Shown piece by piece: positions 17,891-26,739 of a stretch of 64,000 nucleotides of DNA (positions within the stretch are counted from its first letter, which is position 1; every line of letters starts with the position of its first letter). This stretch comes from Haloarcula marina. GTDB lineage: Archaea; Halobacteriota; Halobacteria; Halobacteriales; Haloarculaceae. A model generated the notes under the pieces. It did not search any database. It was not told the origin of the DNA and worked only from the letters and a program-made list of their open reading frames with translations. The translations under genes were made by a program, and so were the position numbers. Where the stretch lies: contig NZ_CP100404.1 of NCBI RefSeq assembly GCF_024218775.1, forward strand, positions 2,976,001 to 3,040,000, in the 5' to 3' direction.

Positions 17891-18376
17891 ATGGCCGACG
17901 AGGAGATCGACGACGTGGACAGGGCAATCCTGTATGCACTCCAGGAAGACGCTCGGAACATGTCGTCCGGAGACATCGCGGAGCGGACCGGCACCTCGGA
18001 CAGTACCGTCCGCAAGCGCATCCAGCGTCTCGAATCCGACGGCGTAATCAAAGGCTACAGTGCCAGCGTCGACTACCAGCGGTCGGGCTATCCGCTCCGA
18101 ATGTTGCTCTTCTGCACCGCGTCGATACCCGAGCGGGGCGAACTCGTCCCGGACATTCTGGGCATCGAGGGCGTCGTCTCGGTCCAAGAGTTGGTCACCG
18201 GCGAACAGAACCTCCTCGTGACTGCCGTCGGCGAATCTGACGACGACATCACGCCCGTCGCACAGGAACTCCTCGATATGGGACTCACCGTTGCCGACGA
18301 AGTGCTCGTTCGGGAACACGAGACGACGCCGTTCGGCAAGTTCGATTCCGAGCGCTCCACAGCGGACGACGCCTGA
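17891..18376 (+). CDS. Lrp/AsnC family transcriptional regulator
   Basis: A 161-residue DNA-binding regulator. An AsnC-type winged helix lies at about 8-65 (DRAILYALQEDARNMS, TDS/TVRKRIQRLESDGVIKGY). A C-terminal RAM-like domain follows, carrying VSVQELVTGEQNLLVTAVGESDDD. Lrp-type proteins in archaea commonly sense amino acids or other small ligands and control adjacent transport genes. It sits 87 bases after livF and 527 bases before dabB, and is the only regulator in this block. It could bind the palindromic sites at 18753-18822; that is inference from proximity. Confidence 0.88.
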   Translation: MADEEIDDVDRAILYALQEDARNMSSGDIAERTGTSDSTVRKRIQRLESDGVIKGYSASVDYQRSGYPLRMLLFCTASIPERGELVPDILGIEGVVSVQELVTGEQNLLVTAVGESDDDITPVAQELLDMGLTVADEVLVREHETTPFGKFDSERSTADDA

Positions 18377-18465
18377 CGCGGCGACGGGCGACGCTCCAGT
18401 TCTCGCGCCAGCGGACGGGTCACTGAGGGGCGCACGTGTGTTCTCTCGTCCCGACACCCACTCGA

Positions 18466-18726
18466 CTAACGATTTGGTAGCAGGAGTGAGGATATCGAAC
18501 GATTCGGTAAATCCTTCTGAAGTTGGTGGTGTCTCCGCCGGAGAGAATCGCGGCCCGACTCGCCGAGGGACTGGGGAGATGGTGCTGCCACTTGGACGAC
18601 CGCCCTCACCTCGTCCGCGATGACTGACTGCAGCCACGACCCGCTATTGTCGGTCGATGCCACCGGGCCCGTCTCCCCGAAGACACGCCGGTACGGATAG
18701 CAGTCGCCTGCGCTGACTCTCGCCAT
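18466..18726 (-). CDS. Hypothetical 86-residue open frame (doubtful)
   Basis: An open frame from ATG 18726 reading MARVSAGDCYPYRRVFGE, with no recognised family. The one point in its favour is a TTTTATCG run on the minus strand (about 18747-18754), some 24 bases before the ATG, the spacing of a leaderless haloarchaeal promoter. Against it are a composition typical of shadow frames and an arginine-rich C-terminus. I list it because it lies in an otherwise empty stretch. Confidence 0.2.
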   Translation of the reverse strand: MARVSAGDCYPYRRVFGETGPVASTDNSGSWLQSVIADEVRAVVQVAAPSPQSLGESGRDSLRRRHHQLQKDLPNRSISSLLLPNR

Positions 18727-18752
18727 TGAGGTGTTCGAGTGTCGGTCGATAA

Positions 18753-18763
18753 AACATAATGTT
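18753..18763. promoter_or_regulatory. Palindrome AACATAATGTT upstream of dabB
   Basis: An 11-base palindrome with one central unpaired base, in the A+T-rich promoter patch and overlapping the TATA-like run that faces left. Possible operator; binding protein unknown. Confidence 0.35.
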
Positions 18764-18783
18764 CTATAATTGCTTATTTGCGA

Positions 18784-18822
18784 ACAGTCTGTGAATTTAG
18801 ATAGATTTAATAGACAGTCTGT
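18784..18822. promoter_or_regulatory. Paired ACAGTCTGT operator-like sites before dabB
   Basis: The 9-base palindrome ACAGTCTGT occurs at 18784-18792 and again at 18814-18822, 30 bases apart, about three helical turns. A TATA-like GATTTAATA run lies between them (about 18803-18811). Repeats on the same face of the helix around a TATA box are what one expects for cooperative binding by a dimeric regulator such as Lrp/AsnC. No binding data can be inferred from sequence. Confidence 0.5.
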
Positions 18823-18903
18823 TATCTAGAGTGGATAAGGACGACCAGTAACGGAAGCCGACGCGCCTCGGCGACCGCGAACGGTCGAACGACGAACTGA
18901 ACG

Positions 18904-20388
18904 ATGTCAGAACGTACCTCGAAACCGACGATCGGAGCGCTCCCGGACACGACGGTGGAATCGCCGTCCGTGCCCGTCGCACTAACGTGGCTCGTGTGGT
19001 CGCTGTTCGCCGCGAGCATCGCCGCCCTCGTCGCCCGAGTCCGATTCGGTGGTGCGTGGGAGGTCCCCGGTCTCGTCGTCGTCGACGGCCTGACCGTCCT
19101 GCTGTGGGTGGTCGTCACGTTCTTCAGCGGTATCGTCCACAGCTACTCGCGCCGCTACATGGCCGGTAGTGCCCGCGAGACGAGCTTCTTCGCGACCGTG
19201 TTCGGCTTCACCGTCGTCGTGATGGGGCTCGTCGCGGCCGACCACGTCGCGCTGTTCTGGCTGCTCTGGCTGGCTATGGGCCTGTTGATGGCGAAACTCA
19301 TCGGTCTCGCCGACGGCTGGACGCAGGCACAGGTCGCCGCAAGCGTCGCCCGGAAGTACTTCCTCGCCAGCAGCGCGCTCCTCGGTGTCGCACTGACCGC
19401 GCTATGGTGGGCAACGGGCGCGACGACGGTGTCCGGGTTCGCCGCGGCCGCCGACGGCCTCGGCGGTGCGGTATGGCTCCTCGGCGTGGCCGCACTCGTC
19501 CTCGCGGCGATGATTCAGTCCGCACTGGTCCCGTTCCACGGCTGGCTGCTCTCCTCGATGACTGCGCCGACGCCCGCCTCGGCGCTGATGCACGCCGGGT
19601 TCGTCAACGCGGGCGGCATCCTGCTGGCCCGGTTCGCCCCGGTCGTGACCGTCGACGCCACCCTGATGCTCGCTATCGTGGTCGTCGGCGCGACGAGTGC
19701 GTTGCTCGGAAAGCTCCTGAAGACCGTCCAGACGGACGTCAAGAGCGAACTGGGCTGCTCGACGGTCGGGCAGATGGGCTTCATGCTCATGCAGGCTGGC
19801 CTCGGCTTCTTCGGGGCCGCTATCACCCACCTCGTTCTGCACGGCTTCTACAAGGCGTATCACTTCCTCAGTGCGGGCGGAGAGGTCGAGCGCACCGGTC
19901 CCGGCGAGAGCGACGCCCACGAGACGACGCTCGCGGGCGTCGTGGTCACCGTCGCAACCGGACTGGCGGGTGGCGCGTTGTTCGCGGTTCTCACCGGGAA
20001 GGGCACGAGTCTCGACAGCGGACTCCTGCTCGTCCTGTTCGTGGTACTCACCACGCTGCACGCGGCCCGTAACGCCGTCGCACACACCTCGCTCCCGGCG
20101 ACGGCCCGCTACGGCGCGGTCCCGCTGGTCTTCATCCCCGCTATCGCCGTCTACGCGTTCGTCTACGAAGGCATCTCGGCGCTACTGTCCGGACTCCCGG
20201 TCGTCTCGGCGCCGACCGAACTGACCGCGCTCCACGGCGTCCTCGCCCTCGTCTTCCTCGCCGTCTACGTCGCGATGGAGGCGGGCGTCCACGAGCGCAG
20301 CCAGCGCCTCTACGTCGCGCTGTTGAACGCGAGCCAACCCGCTTCCAGCACTGTGCTGACCACTACGGAGGACTACAATGAGTACTGA
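18904..20388 (+). CDS. dabB: DabB proton-conducting membrane subunit of inorganic-carbon pump
   Basis: A 494-residue membrane protein of the NuoL/MrpA-like (proton antiporter M) family with about 12-14 hydrophobic helices. The core motifs are SGIVHSYSRRYM near 80-90, FHGWLLSSMTAPTPASALMHAG (about 205-227) and HGFYKAYHFLSAGGEVE (about 313-330). In bacteria DabB with DabA forms a membrane-potential-driven CO2/bicarbonate accumulation complex. A free NuoL homologue directly before a DUF2309 gene is diagnostic of this pair. Its last 11 bases overlap the dabA start, showing translational coupling. Compared with respiratory NuoL it lacks the long C-terminal lateral helix. Confidence 0.9.
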   Translation: MSERTSKPTIGALPDTTVESPSVPVALTWLVWSLFAASIAALVARVRFGGAWEVPGLVVVDGLTVLLWVVVTFFSGIVHSYSRRYMAGSARETSFFATVFGFTVVVMGLVAADHVALFWLLWLAMGLLMAKLIGLADGWTQAQVAASVARKYFLASSALLGVALTALWWATGATTVSGFAAAADGLGGAVWLLGVAALVLAAMIQSALVPFHGWLLSSMTAPTPASALMHAGFVNAGGILLARFAPVVTVDATLMLAIVVVGATSALLGKLLKTVQTDVKSELGCSTVGQMGFMLMQAGLGFFGAAITHLVLHGFYKAYHFLSAGGEVERTGPGESDAHETTLAGVVVTVATGLAGGALFAVLTGKGTSLDSGLLLVLFVVLTTLHAARNAVAHTSLPATARYGAVPLVFIPAIAVYAFVYEGISALLSGLPVVSAPTELTALHGVLALVFLAVYVAMEAGVHERSQRLYVALLNASQPASSTVLTTTEDYNEY

Positions 20389-22783
20389 ACACGCTATCGA
20401 AGACAGCATCGACAAAGCCGCGACCACCGTCGGGTCGGTCTGGCCGATTCACTCGTTCGTGACGGCCAACCCGCTCTCGGGCTTCGAGGACATGCCGTTC
20501 AGCGAGGCCGTCACCCAGGCCGCGGACCTCCTCGGCGGCCGCGGCTATCCACGCTCGGAGACGTTCCAAGCCGCCCTCGACGACGGGCAGATAGACCCCG
20601 AGATACTCGAGTCGGAACTGGCCGAACGCGGCTACGAAGGCGACCCCGAGACCCTGCTGGAAGAACTGGACACCACCGTCGAGACGGAGCGCCCCGACAC
20701 CGACGCCCAGCGGGTCGACCACGCGCTGACGAAGTGGCTGTCGGCGTTCCTCGACGAAGGCCAGGCGCAGTGGTCGATGCCGAACCGCGAGGACGGGTTC
20801 TACAGCGCCGTCCGGTCGGTGGCCGCCTACGACAGCCAGATTCCGGACGAGGGGGTCGTCGCCGACCTCCCGACGTCCCCGACCGAGACCATCGAGTCCG
20901 TGCTCGAACCGTACGCCGAGAGCCAGTGGGTCCCCATCTTCGAGGAGCAACTCACCGCGCTCCCCGGCTGGACCGGCTTCATCAAACAACGCGCCGACGA
21001 CGACGGCGCGTGGCAGTCGACGCACCCCATCACGCTAGAGGGGTATCTGGCGGTTCGCCTCGCGTTGCTGGACGCCTTCGGTGTCGATATCACACCCTCG
21101 ACTGGCCCCGAGAGCGCCGCGGCCGAGGCGAGCGACGAACTCGCCGAAGCGTTCCTGAGCGCGTGGGAGGCGAGTTACCGCAGTGAGGTCGTCGAACACG
21201 TCGCCGCCGAGAGCGAGGCCCTCGCCGACAGCGAGCCATCGGGTCGCCCGGACGCGCAACTGGTGTTCTGTATCGACACGCGTTCTGAGGTCATCCGCCG
21301 TCATATCGAGACGACCGGCGACTACGATACCCACGGCTACGCCGGGTTCTTCGGTATTCCGATGGAGTACGACGGCTACGACGCCGAGGTGTCGGTCGAC
21401 GCCTGCCCGCCGATTCTCGACCCACAGCACCGCATTACCGAGATGCCCGCGGACGACGACGTACAGGCGACTCACGACCGTCGGTCGAGTCTCCGCGAGG
21501 CCGCGGGCGAAGTCGTCGAGACGCTGAAGACCAACCCCGCCACCGCCTTCGGTTTCGTCGAGAGCGCTGGCAGCGGCTACGGACTCGCGCTCGCGGCCCG
21601 CACGCTCGTCCCCGGCCGCGTCTACGACCTGCTGGACAGCGCCGACGACGCGGTGCCCGACGAACACGAGTTCTGCGACCAGGTCGTCCACCACCAGCAC
21701 ACGTACGCTGGCGACCTCCCGGTCGGCATGACTCACGAGGAGAAAGTCGAGTACGCTGCGACAGCCTTCGAGTTGATGGGCTGGGAGACGTTCGGGCGTC
21801 TCGTCGTCTTCACGGGCCACGCCAGCGAGACGGCCAACAACCCCTACGACTCGAGTCTTGACTGCGGGGCCTGCGCTGGCAACCCCGGCGGCCCCAGCGC
21901 TCGCGTCCTCGCGGCCATCTGCAACGACGACGAAGTCGCGGCGGCCCTGCGCGAACGCGGCTTCGACCTGCCCGACGACACCGTCTTCCTCGCCGGGCAG
22001 CACAACACCACCACCGACGAAGTCGAACTGTACGACGGCCACGTGCCCGAAAGCCACGCCGAGGACCTCGAACAACTGCGCGCGGACCTCGCTACTGCCC
22101 GCGAGCACGCGACCGCAGAGCGCACCGACTCGATGGACGCCGACGGTTCGACGGGCGTCAGCGAGACGGAGCGCCGCGCCGCCGACTGGGCCGAGACGCG
22201 CCCCGAGTGGGGGCTGGCCGGTAACGCCGGATTCGTCGTCGGTCCCCGCGACCTGACGAGCGACGTGGACCTCGACGGCCGCGCGTTCCTCCACTCCTAC
22301 GACTGGTCGACCGACCCCGACGGTGATGCCCTGGAAGCGATTCTCACCGGGCCGATGGTCGTCACCCAGTGGATAAACACGCAGTACTACTTCTCGACGG
22401 TCGACAACGCAGTGTACGGGAGCGGGTCGAAAGTGACCCAGAACCCGGTCGGGAACGTCGGCGTCTACCAGGGCAACGGTGGCGACCTGATGACCGGCCT
22501 CCCGCTCCAATCGCTGCTGGCCGACGACGACGATCCGTACCACCAGCCGCTTCGCCTCTCGACGGTCGTCCACGCGCCGGTCGAGCGCGTAACGGACGTG
22601 CTTGCCGACCACGAGGACCTGACCGAACTGCTGGACAACGACTGGCTCTCGCTGACCGTCGTCGACCCGACCCAGGACCACCGCGCCTTCCACTACGAGG
22701 CGGACTTAGAGTGGTCGCCGATGTCCGAACAGGTCGAGATGGACTCGGCGACGCCGACTGCACCCGCCGTCGCGGACGACTGA
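20378..22783 (+). CDS. dabA: DabA (DUF2309) zinc-dependent subunit of inorganic-carbon pump
   Basis: An 801-residue cytoplasmic DUF2309/UPF0753 protein. DabA is distantly like beta-carbonic anhydrase and is thought to hydrate CO2 vectorially when coupled to DabB. The family start IHSFVTANPLSGFED is present at 24-38. The proposed zinc and catalytic residues are all visible: Cys298 and Asp300 in LVFCIDTRSEVIRRH, His481 in FTGHASETANNPY and Cys496 in LDCGACAG. The His-to-Cys spacing of 15 equals that of the characterised bacterial protein. The C-terminal HQPLRLSTVVHAP and VDN...GNVGVYQGN blocks are also intact. Nothing suggests decay. The pair probably supplies bicarbonate for anaplerotic carboxylation. 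Confidence 0.93.
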   Translation: MSTEHAIEDSIDKAATTVGSVWPIHSFVTANPLSGFEDMPFSEAVTQAADLLGGRGYPRSETFQAALDDGQIDPEILESELAERGYEGDPETLLEELDTTVETERPDTDAQRVDHALTKWLSAFLDEGQAQWSMPNREDGFYSAVRSVAAYDSQIPDEGVVADLPTSPTETIESVLEPYAESQWVPIFEEQLTALPGWTGFIKQRADDDGAWQSTHPITLEGYLAVRLALLDAFGVDITPSTGPESAAAEASDELAEAFLSAWEASYRSEVVEHVAAESEALADSEPSGRPDAQLVFCIDTRSEVIRRHIETTGDYDTHGYAGFFGIPMEYDGYDAEVSVDACPPILDPQHRITEMPADDDVQATHDRRSSLREAAGEVVETLKTNPATAFGFVESAGSGYGLALAARTLVPGRVYDLLDSADDAVPDEHEFCDQVVHHQHTYAGDLPVGMTHEEKVEYAATAFELMGWETFGRLVVFTGHASETANNPYDSSLDCGACAGNPGGPSARVLAAICNDDEVAAALRERGFDLPDDTVFLAGQHNTTTDEVELYDGHVPESHAEDLEQLRADLATAREHATAERTDSMDADGSTGVSETERRAADWAETRPEWGLAGNAGFVVGPRDLTSDVDLDGRAFLHSYDWSTDPDGDALEAILTGPMVVTQWINTQYYFSTVDNAVYGSGSKVTQNPVGNVGVYQGNGGDLMTGLPLQSLLADDDDPYHQPLRLSTVVHAPVERVTDVLADHEDLTELLDNDWLSLTVVDPTQDHRAFHYEADLEWSPMSEQVEMDSATPTAPAVADD

Positions 22784-22871
22784 GACCGCCGTCTTCGAGT
22801 CGGACATCCGTTCCAGCTAATTCCGTCGACCTGACACGCTGTGTGTCACACCAACATGCTTTAGTTCTAAA

Positions 22872-22884
22872 CCTCGATACGAGG
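22872..22884. promoter_or_regulatory. Palindrome CCTCGATACGAGG just before livK
   Basis: A 5-bp inverted repeat with a 3-base centre ends 4 bases before the livK ATG at 22889. A TTTAGTTCTAAA run (itself nearly palindromic) sits 10-20 bases further left. The position overlaps the expected start of a leaderless transcript, so an operator is plausible. Confidence 0.35.
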
Positions 22885-22888
22885 TGGC

Positions 22889-24193
22889 ATGCCTACTGAC
22901 GAAGACGCGACGGCCGCGGACGACGCCGCGGCGACCGGACTGAGCAGACGACGAGCACTCCAGTACATGGGCGGCGGCGCACTCGCCGTCTCGACCGGCC
23001 TCGCTGGCTGTGTCCAAGAGACCGGCGACGGCGGCGAGGGTGACACCGACGCCGACACGGAAACCACCCCTGCCGACATCGGGACGGTGAACGTGGGCGT
23101 GCTCGTCCCGACGAGCGGCCCCTCCGCGCCGCTGGGCGGGGCACAGCGACAGGGCGCGGAACTGGGCGTCCAGTACGTCAACGAGAGCGACGCCTTCGAC
23201 TTCGAAATCGAGGCCGTCTACGAGGACACCCAGACCGACCCCGCGACCGGCCGCGAGAAGGCCCGAAAGGTCGTCGAAGAGGACGGCGCGCAGTTGGTCG
23301 TCGGCGCGCTGGAGAGTTCCGTCTCGCTCGCCGTCGCCGACTACGTCGGCCAGCAAGAGGCGCTGTACATGTCCGGGGCCGCGACCGTCGCGCTCACCGG
23401 CGAGGACTGCAACGCCAACACCTTCCGCTACGAGTCGAACGCGGCCCAGCACATGGCGGGCCTCACCGAGTTCGCCGCCGAGGAACTCGGGACGAAATGG
23501 TGGTTCCACAGCACCGACGAGGCCTACGGTCAGTCCGCGCGCGCCCAACTCGACCGCCGCATCGAAGAGCAGAACTTGGACGTGGAACTCGTCGGCGAGA
23601 CGATGCCCGACCAAGGGACCTCCGACTTCGGCCCGCAGATAAGCCAGATTTCGAACTCCGACGCGGAGGTGCTCGTCATCCCCGAAACCGGCGGCGCGCT
23701 CATCAACTTCATGAATCAGGCGGCGAGCGCGGGCCTGAAAGACGAAGTCGAAATCATCGGGACGGCACTGTTCGCGCAGGTCAGCCGACAGGCGCTCGGT
23801 CAGACCGCCGTCGGGACGTACTCCTCGACGCTGTACAACCACAAACTCGAGAGCGGCGACAACCAGCAGTTCGTCGAGGCCTACCAGAGCGAGTACGACA
23901 CCCCGCCCGGCAACTTCGCCCGCGTCGGCTACGAACTCGTCCGGACCGCTGCCAAGGGCATTCAAGAAGCCGGGACCGCCGACCACGAAACCGTCAGGGA
24001 TACGCTGGAAGGCCTCCAGATGACGACGGTCCTCGGCGAAACCTCCTACCGAGAGTGTGACCACCAGTCGGTCAATCCGGTCTGGACGGGCGAAATCGTC
24101 GAAGCGGGCGAGGGGACCGAGGTCGAACTCCTGAACAAGGTGGCCGGAGAGGACACGGTCCGTCCCTGCGAGGAGACCGGGTGTACGTTCTGA
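22889..24193 (+). CDS. livK: LivK-type solute-binding lipoprotein
   Basis: A 434-residue periplasmic-binding-type protein (Peripla_BP_6/LivK). The N-terminus carries a Tat motif SRRRALQYM (19-27), a hydrophobic stretch and a lipobox LAGC with Cys41 as the lipid site. A low-complexity acidic linker follows, then VNVGVLVPTSGPSAPLGG (about 68-85), typical of type I binding proteins. It would sit on the outer face of the membrane and deliver solute to the LivHM permease. It is separated from its permease genes by lrp and dabBA, an unusual order. The ligand is undetermined. Confidence 0.9.
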   Translation: MPTDEDATAADDAAATGLSRRRALQYMGGGALAVSTGLAGCVQETGDGGEGDTDADTETTPADIGTVNVGVLVPTSGPSAPLGGAQRQGAELGVQYVNESDAFDFEIEAVYEDTQTDPATGREKARKVVEEDGAQLVVGALESSVSLAVADYVGQQEALYMSGAATVALTGEDCNANTFRYESNAAQHMAGLTEFAAEELGTKWWFHSTDEAYGQSARAQLDRRIEEQNLDVELVGETMPDQGTSDFGPQISQISNSDAEVLVIPETGGALINFMNQAASAGLKDEVEIIGTALFAQVSRQALGQTAVGTYSSTLYNHKLESGDNQQFVEAYQSEYDTPPGNFARVGYELVRTAAKGIQEAGTADHETVRDTLEGLQMTTVLGETSYRECDHQSVNPVWTGEIVEAGEGTEVELLNKVAGEDTVRPCEETGCTF

Positions 24194-24244
24194 GGCGCTA
24201 GGCGAGGAGAGACAACACAGACAGATGCGAGACGCCTTCCATTC

Positions 24245-25762
24245 ATGACCCGAGACGCCCTCGTCGCCGTCGACGCAGGCACCACGAACGTCAAGACCGT
24301 CGCGTTCGACCTCGACGGGACCGAACTGGCGACGGCCACCCGCGAGACGGAGACGTATCACCCCGAACCCGGTCACGCCGAGCAGTCGATGCCGCGGGTG
24401 TACGAGCGAGCGGTGGCGACGATTCGGGAGGTGGTCGCGGCACTCCCCGATGACACCCGGCCGCGGGGCGTCGGCCTCACCGGACAGGGCGACGGTCTGT
24501 GGGCCGTCACGGAGGACGGTGAGCCTGTCCGAAACGCCGTCCTCTGGTCGGACAGTCGGGCGGCCGATATCCTCAGCGAGTGGGACGAAGACGGCACGCT
24601 CGACACTATCGTCGACCAGTGTGGGTCCGCTCCCTACCCGGGGATGAGCCTCCCGCTGTTGGCGTGGCTATCTCGTGAGGAACCAGACGCGTTCGACCGG
24701 GTCGGGACGATACTCTCCTGTAAGGACTGGCTGAAGTTCCGACTGACCGGCGACCGGTCGACCGACCACAGCGAGGCGACAGTCCCGTATCTCGACTCGG
24801 CGACCGGCGAATACGACCGCTCGGTGTTCGACTTGGTGGGGTTGGAAGGCGCGAAAGACGTGCTCCCCCGACTGGCCGCACCGACGGAGGTGGCCGGACT
24901 CATTACCGAGGCCGCCGCCGACGAAACCGGACTTCCCGAAGGCTTGCCGGTCGTCACGGGCCTGTTCGACGTACCCGCATCGGGTATCGGAAGCGGCACC
25001 GCGACCACCGGCGGGACGGCGGTCACGCTCGGGACCTCCCTCACCCATCAGGTGTTCGTCGACGGCCCCCAACCGACGCGCTCGGGCATCCAGATGGCCC
25101 TCGGTATGGAGGGCCTGTGGACCTACGCCATCGGTTCGAACGCCGGGACGCCGAGTCTCGACTGGGCCGCCGAGACGCTCGCCGGTGTCGAGGACGTGGA
25201 TGCATTGGAGACACGGGCGGCCGACGCGCCTCCGGGGAGCGACGGCGTCTGCTATCACCCCTATCTGAGTCCGACCGGCGAGCGCGGCCCGTTCGTCGAC
25301 CCGAACGCTCGCGGCCAGTTCGTCGGCCTCACGCCCGACCACGACACCGACCACCTCGCCCGTGCGGTGTACGAGGGGCTGTCGCTGGCGATTCGTGACT
25401 GCAACGGTCACCTCCCGACGGACGCGACGCGCGTCGCTCTCAGCGGGGGCGGAACGCTGTCGGACCTCTGGCCCCAACTCATCGCCGACTGTCTGGACCG
25501 CCCCGTGGTCGTCCCCGACGGCTCGGAGTTAGGCGCGAAGGGCGCGGCAATCGTCCTCGCGGTCGGACTGGAGGAGTACGACTCGCTGGAAGCGGCCGTC
25601 GGCGAGATGGCAGGCGTGGCGACGCGCTATACGCCCCGGGACGACGTTGTCCCTACGTACGCCGAGTTGTACGACCTCTACGTCGACGTTCGCAAGGCGA
25701 TGGGCGAGGTGTGGGAATCGCGGGCGGCGACGTATCGGAAGTTGGGTGACGCAGACGAGTGA
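24245..25762 (+). CDS. FGGY family carbohydrate kinase
   Basis: A 505-residue sugar/polyol kinase of the FGGY family. The N-terminal phosphate-1 motif is VAVDAGTTNVKTVAFDLDG (8-26), with TGQGDGLWAV and ILSCKDWLKFRLTG as family blocks. The C-terminal ATP domain has TGGTAVTLGTS and VALSGGGTLSDLWPQLIAD (about 398-416), the FGGY signature region. Known relatives phosphorylate xylulose, ribulose, erythritol, glycerol or autoinducer-2, and the substrate here is not clear. It follows livK by 51 bases on the same strand, hinting that the imported solute might be a polyol or sugar. No partner dehydrogenase or isomerase is adjacent. Confidence 0.88.
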   Translation: MTRDALVAVDAGTTNVKTVAFDLDGTELATATRETETYHPEPGHAEQSMPRVYERAVATIREVVAALPDDTRPRGVGLTGQGDGLWAVTEDGEPVRNAVLWSDSRAADILSEWDEDGTLDTIVDQCGSAPYPGMSLPLLAWLSREEPDAFDRVGTILSCKDWLKFRLTGDRSTDHSEATVPYLDSATGEYDRSVFDLVGLEGAKDVLPRLAAPTEVAGLITEAAADETGLPEGLPVVTGLFDVPASGIGSGTATTGGTAVTLGTSLTHQVFVDGPQPTRSGIQMALGMEGLWTYAIGSNAGTPSLDWAAETLAGVEDVDALETRAADAPPGSDGVCYHPYLSPTGERGPFVDPNARGQFVGLTPDHDTDHLARAVYEGLSLAIRDCNGHLPTDATRVALSGGGTLSDLWPQLIADCLDRPVVVPDGSELGAKGAAIVLAVGLEEYDSLEAAVGEMAGVATRYTPRDDVVPTYAELYDLYVDVRKAMGEVWESRAATYRKLGDADE

Positions 25763-26739
25763 GGGCAGGGCGATTGTGACGGTTGCGGAGGTGCACGTTT
25801 CCGGTCCACCTCCGAGAATCGACTTCGGTTCTTTGTCGAGCGATTAACCAACAAAGACTGGATTCCGGGAGTCTGTTGGTTAAGCATGGGAACGAGTCAC
25901 GACACCACGGCCAACCTTTCACGAATCCCCCGCTAGTAGGCAGGTGAATATCGGGAACCAAAGGTTGGCGTCGCCCTCGCGAATGCGTCGACGGGGCAGT
26001 CTCGCCGACGGCATCGTGTGGGCCCACCGACGGCGATACTGATCGCACGACACGAATCGCGGGCCAACCTCACAGATTCCCGAGTAGTCCCAAGGTTAGG
26101 CAAAACCGAGAGACTGCGACAACCTTGAAGCCCGAACTGAGACGACTATACAGATTCCTGTGAGTTTTGGCGACCGCGGGTCAGCAAGCTGAAACCCGTC
26201 GACGGCAACGAGAGCGACTCACGCCGGGGTATTCACAAGAATCACCGTGACGCCGACTGACGCATTCGCAGATACTCACACACCACACAGAGTAGCCTAG
26301 CGACGGATTCCACACACCACCCCTTCCTAGGCGGGGATTTTCCCAAGGTTGGAACACCTCTGTGCCGACTAGCGCGGCGTTAGTACTCGTAGACTGACGA
26401 ACAGACCAAACCCGTTCCTACACTCGCCGCCCGGCGGTGAAGAGGAGCGCTCTACGAAGACCAGTGAGAGACACGGCTGAGAGCGAACGCGGATCCCGAC
26501 GACATCGGTGTACTGGTCCCGACTCAGAACGTCGGCGAACGCGAGGCTGTGAGCGGCTCCCCCGCGGATGTGTGCTTCGGGACTCGCCTCTCGGAATGTG
26601 CTGGCGGCCGAGAGACGCGGCACTCAGCCGCGATCGTGGCGACCTGTGAGCGTGGCCTTGCCCTCCTCCCCGGGCTAAGGGTCAGGGCCTTCGTCTCCCA
26701 TTTCGGTACCGCCGCAGACGAGAGCCGACGGAGAGCGGG
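25763..26739. other. Gene-free stretch with inverted-repeat cluster
   Basis: Nearly 1 kb between the FGGY kinase and the kinase relic. The left 600 bases carry the repeat cluster described separately. The right 390 (26353-26739) show no gene, RNA or repeat that I can support; a minus-strand open frame at 26369-26623 matches nothing. Confidence 0.45.
25844..26352. repeat. Cluster of CCAACCTT inverted repeats
   Basis: TTAACCAACA (25844-25853) pairs perfectly with TGTTGGTTAA (25874-25883). GCCAACCTTT (25910-25919) pairs perfectly with AAAGGTTGGC (25960-25969). A looser pair is GCCAACCT (26063-26070) with AGGTTAGGC (26093-26101). A lone AAGGTTGG sits at 26345-26352. Most CCAACCTT copies are followed 3-8 bases later by a C-run (AATCCCC, ATTCCCG or TTCCCG), so the unit is a roughly 22-base element in both orientations. 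The layout recalls archaeal initiator boxes (dyad plus G-string), though the sequence differs from the ORBs at 49499-51050. Confidence 0.55.

Larger units (their letters stand above)
18377..18903. other. Regulatory stretch between lrp and dabB
   Basis: About 530 bases. The left 350 are G+C-rich with no convincing gene. The right 170 turn sharply A+T-rich and carry three short palindromic sites and TATA-like runs on both strands, as expected for a divergent or tightly controlled promoter before dabB. Confidence 0.45.

Noticed and set aside
21035-22693. Long minus-strand open frame (552 codons) opposite dabA
   Set aside because: Antisense shadow caused by high G+C and codon bias. Composition is Val/Gly/Arg-biased, there are no motifs, and the sense-strand gene is complete with catalytic residues.
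22817-24376. Long minus-strand open frame (519 codons) opposite livK
   Set aside because: Same shadow effect. It spans the livK promoter and the start of the kinase gene and resembles no family.
25844-26352. CRISPR array
   Set aside because: Repeat units are inverted, few and unevenly spaced, with no constant spacer length and no cas genes in the window.
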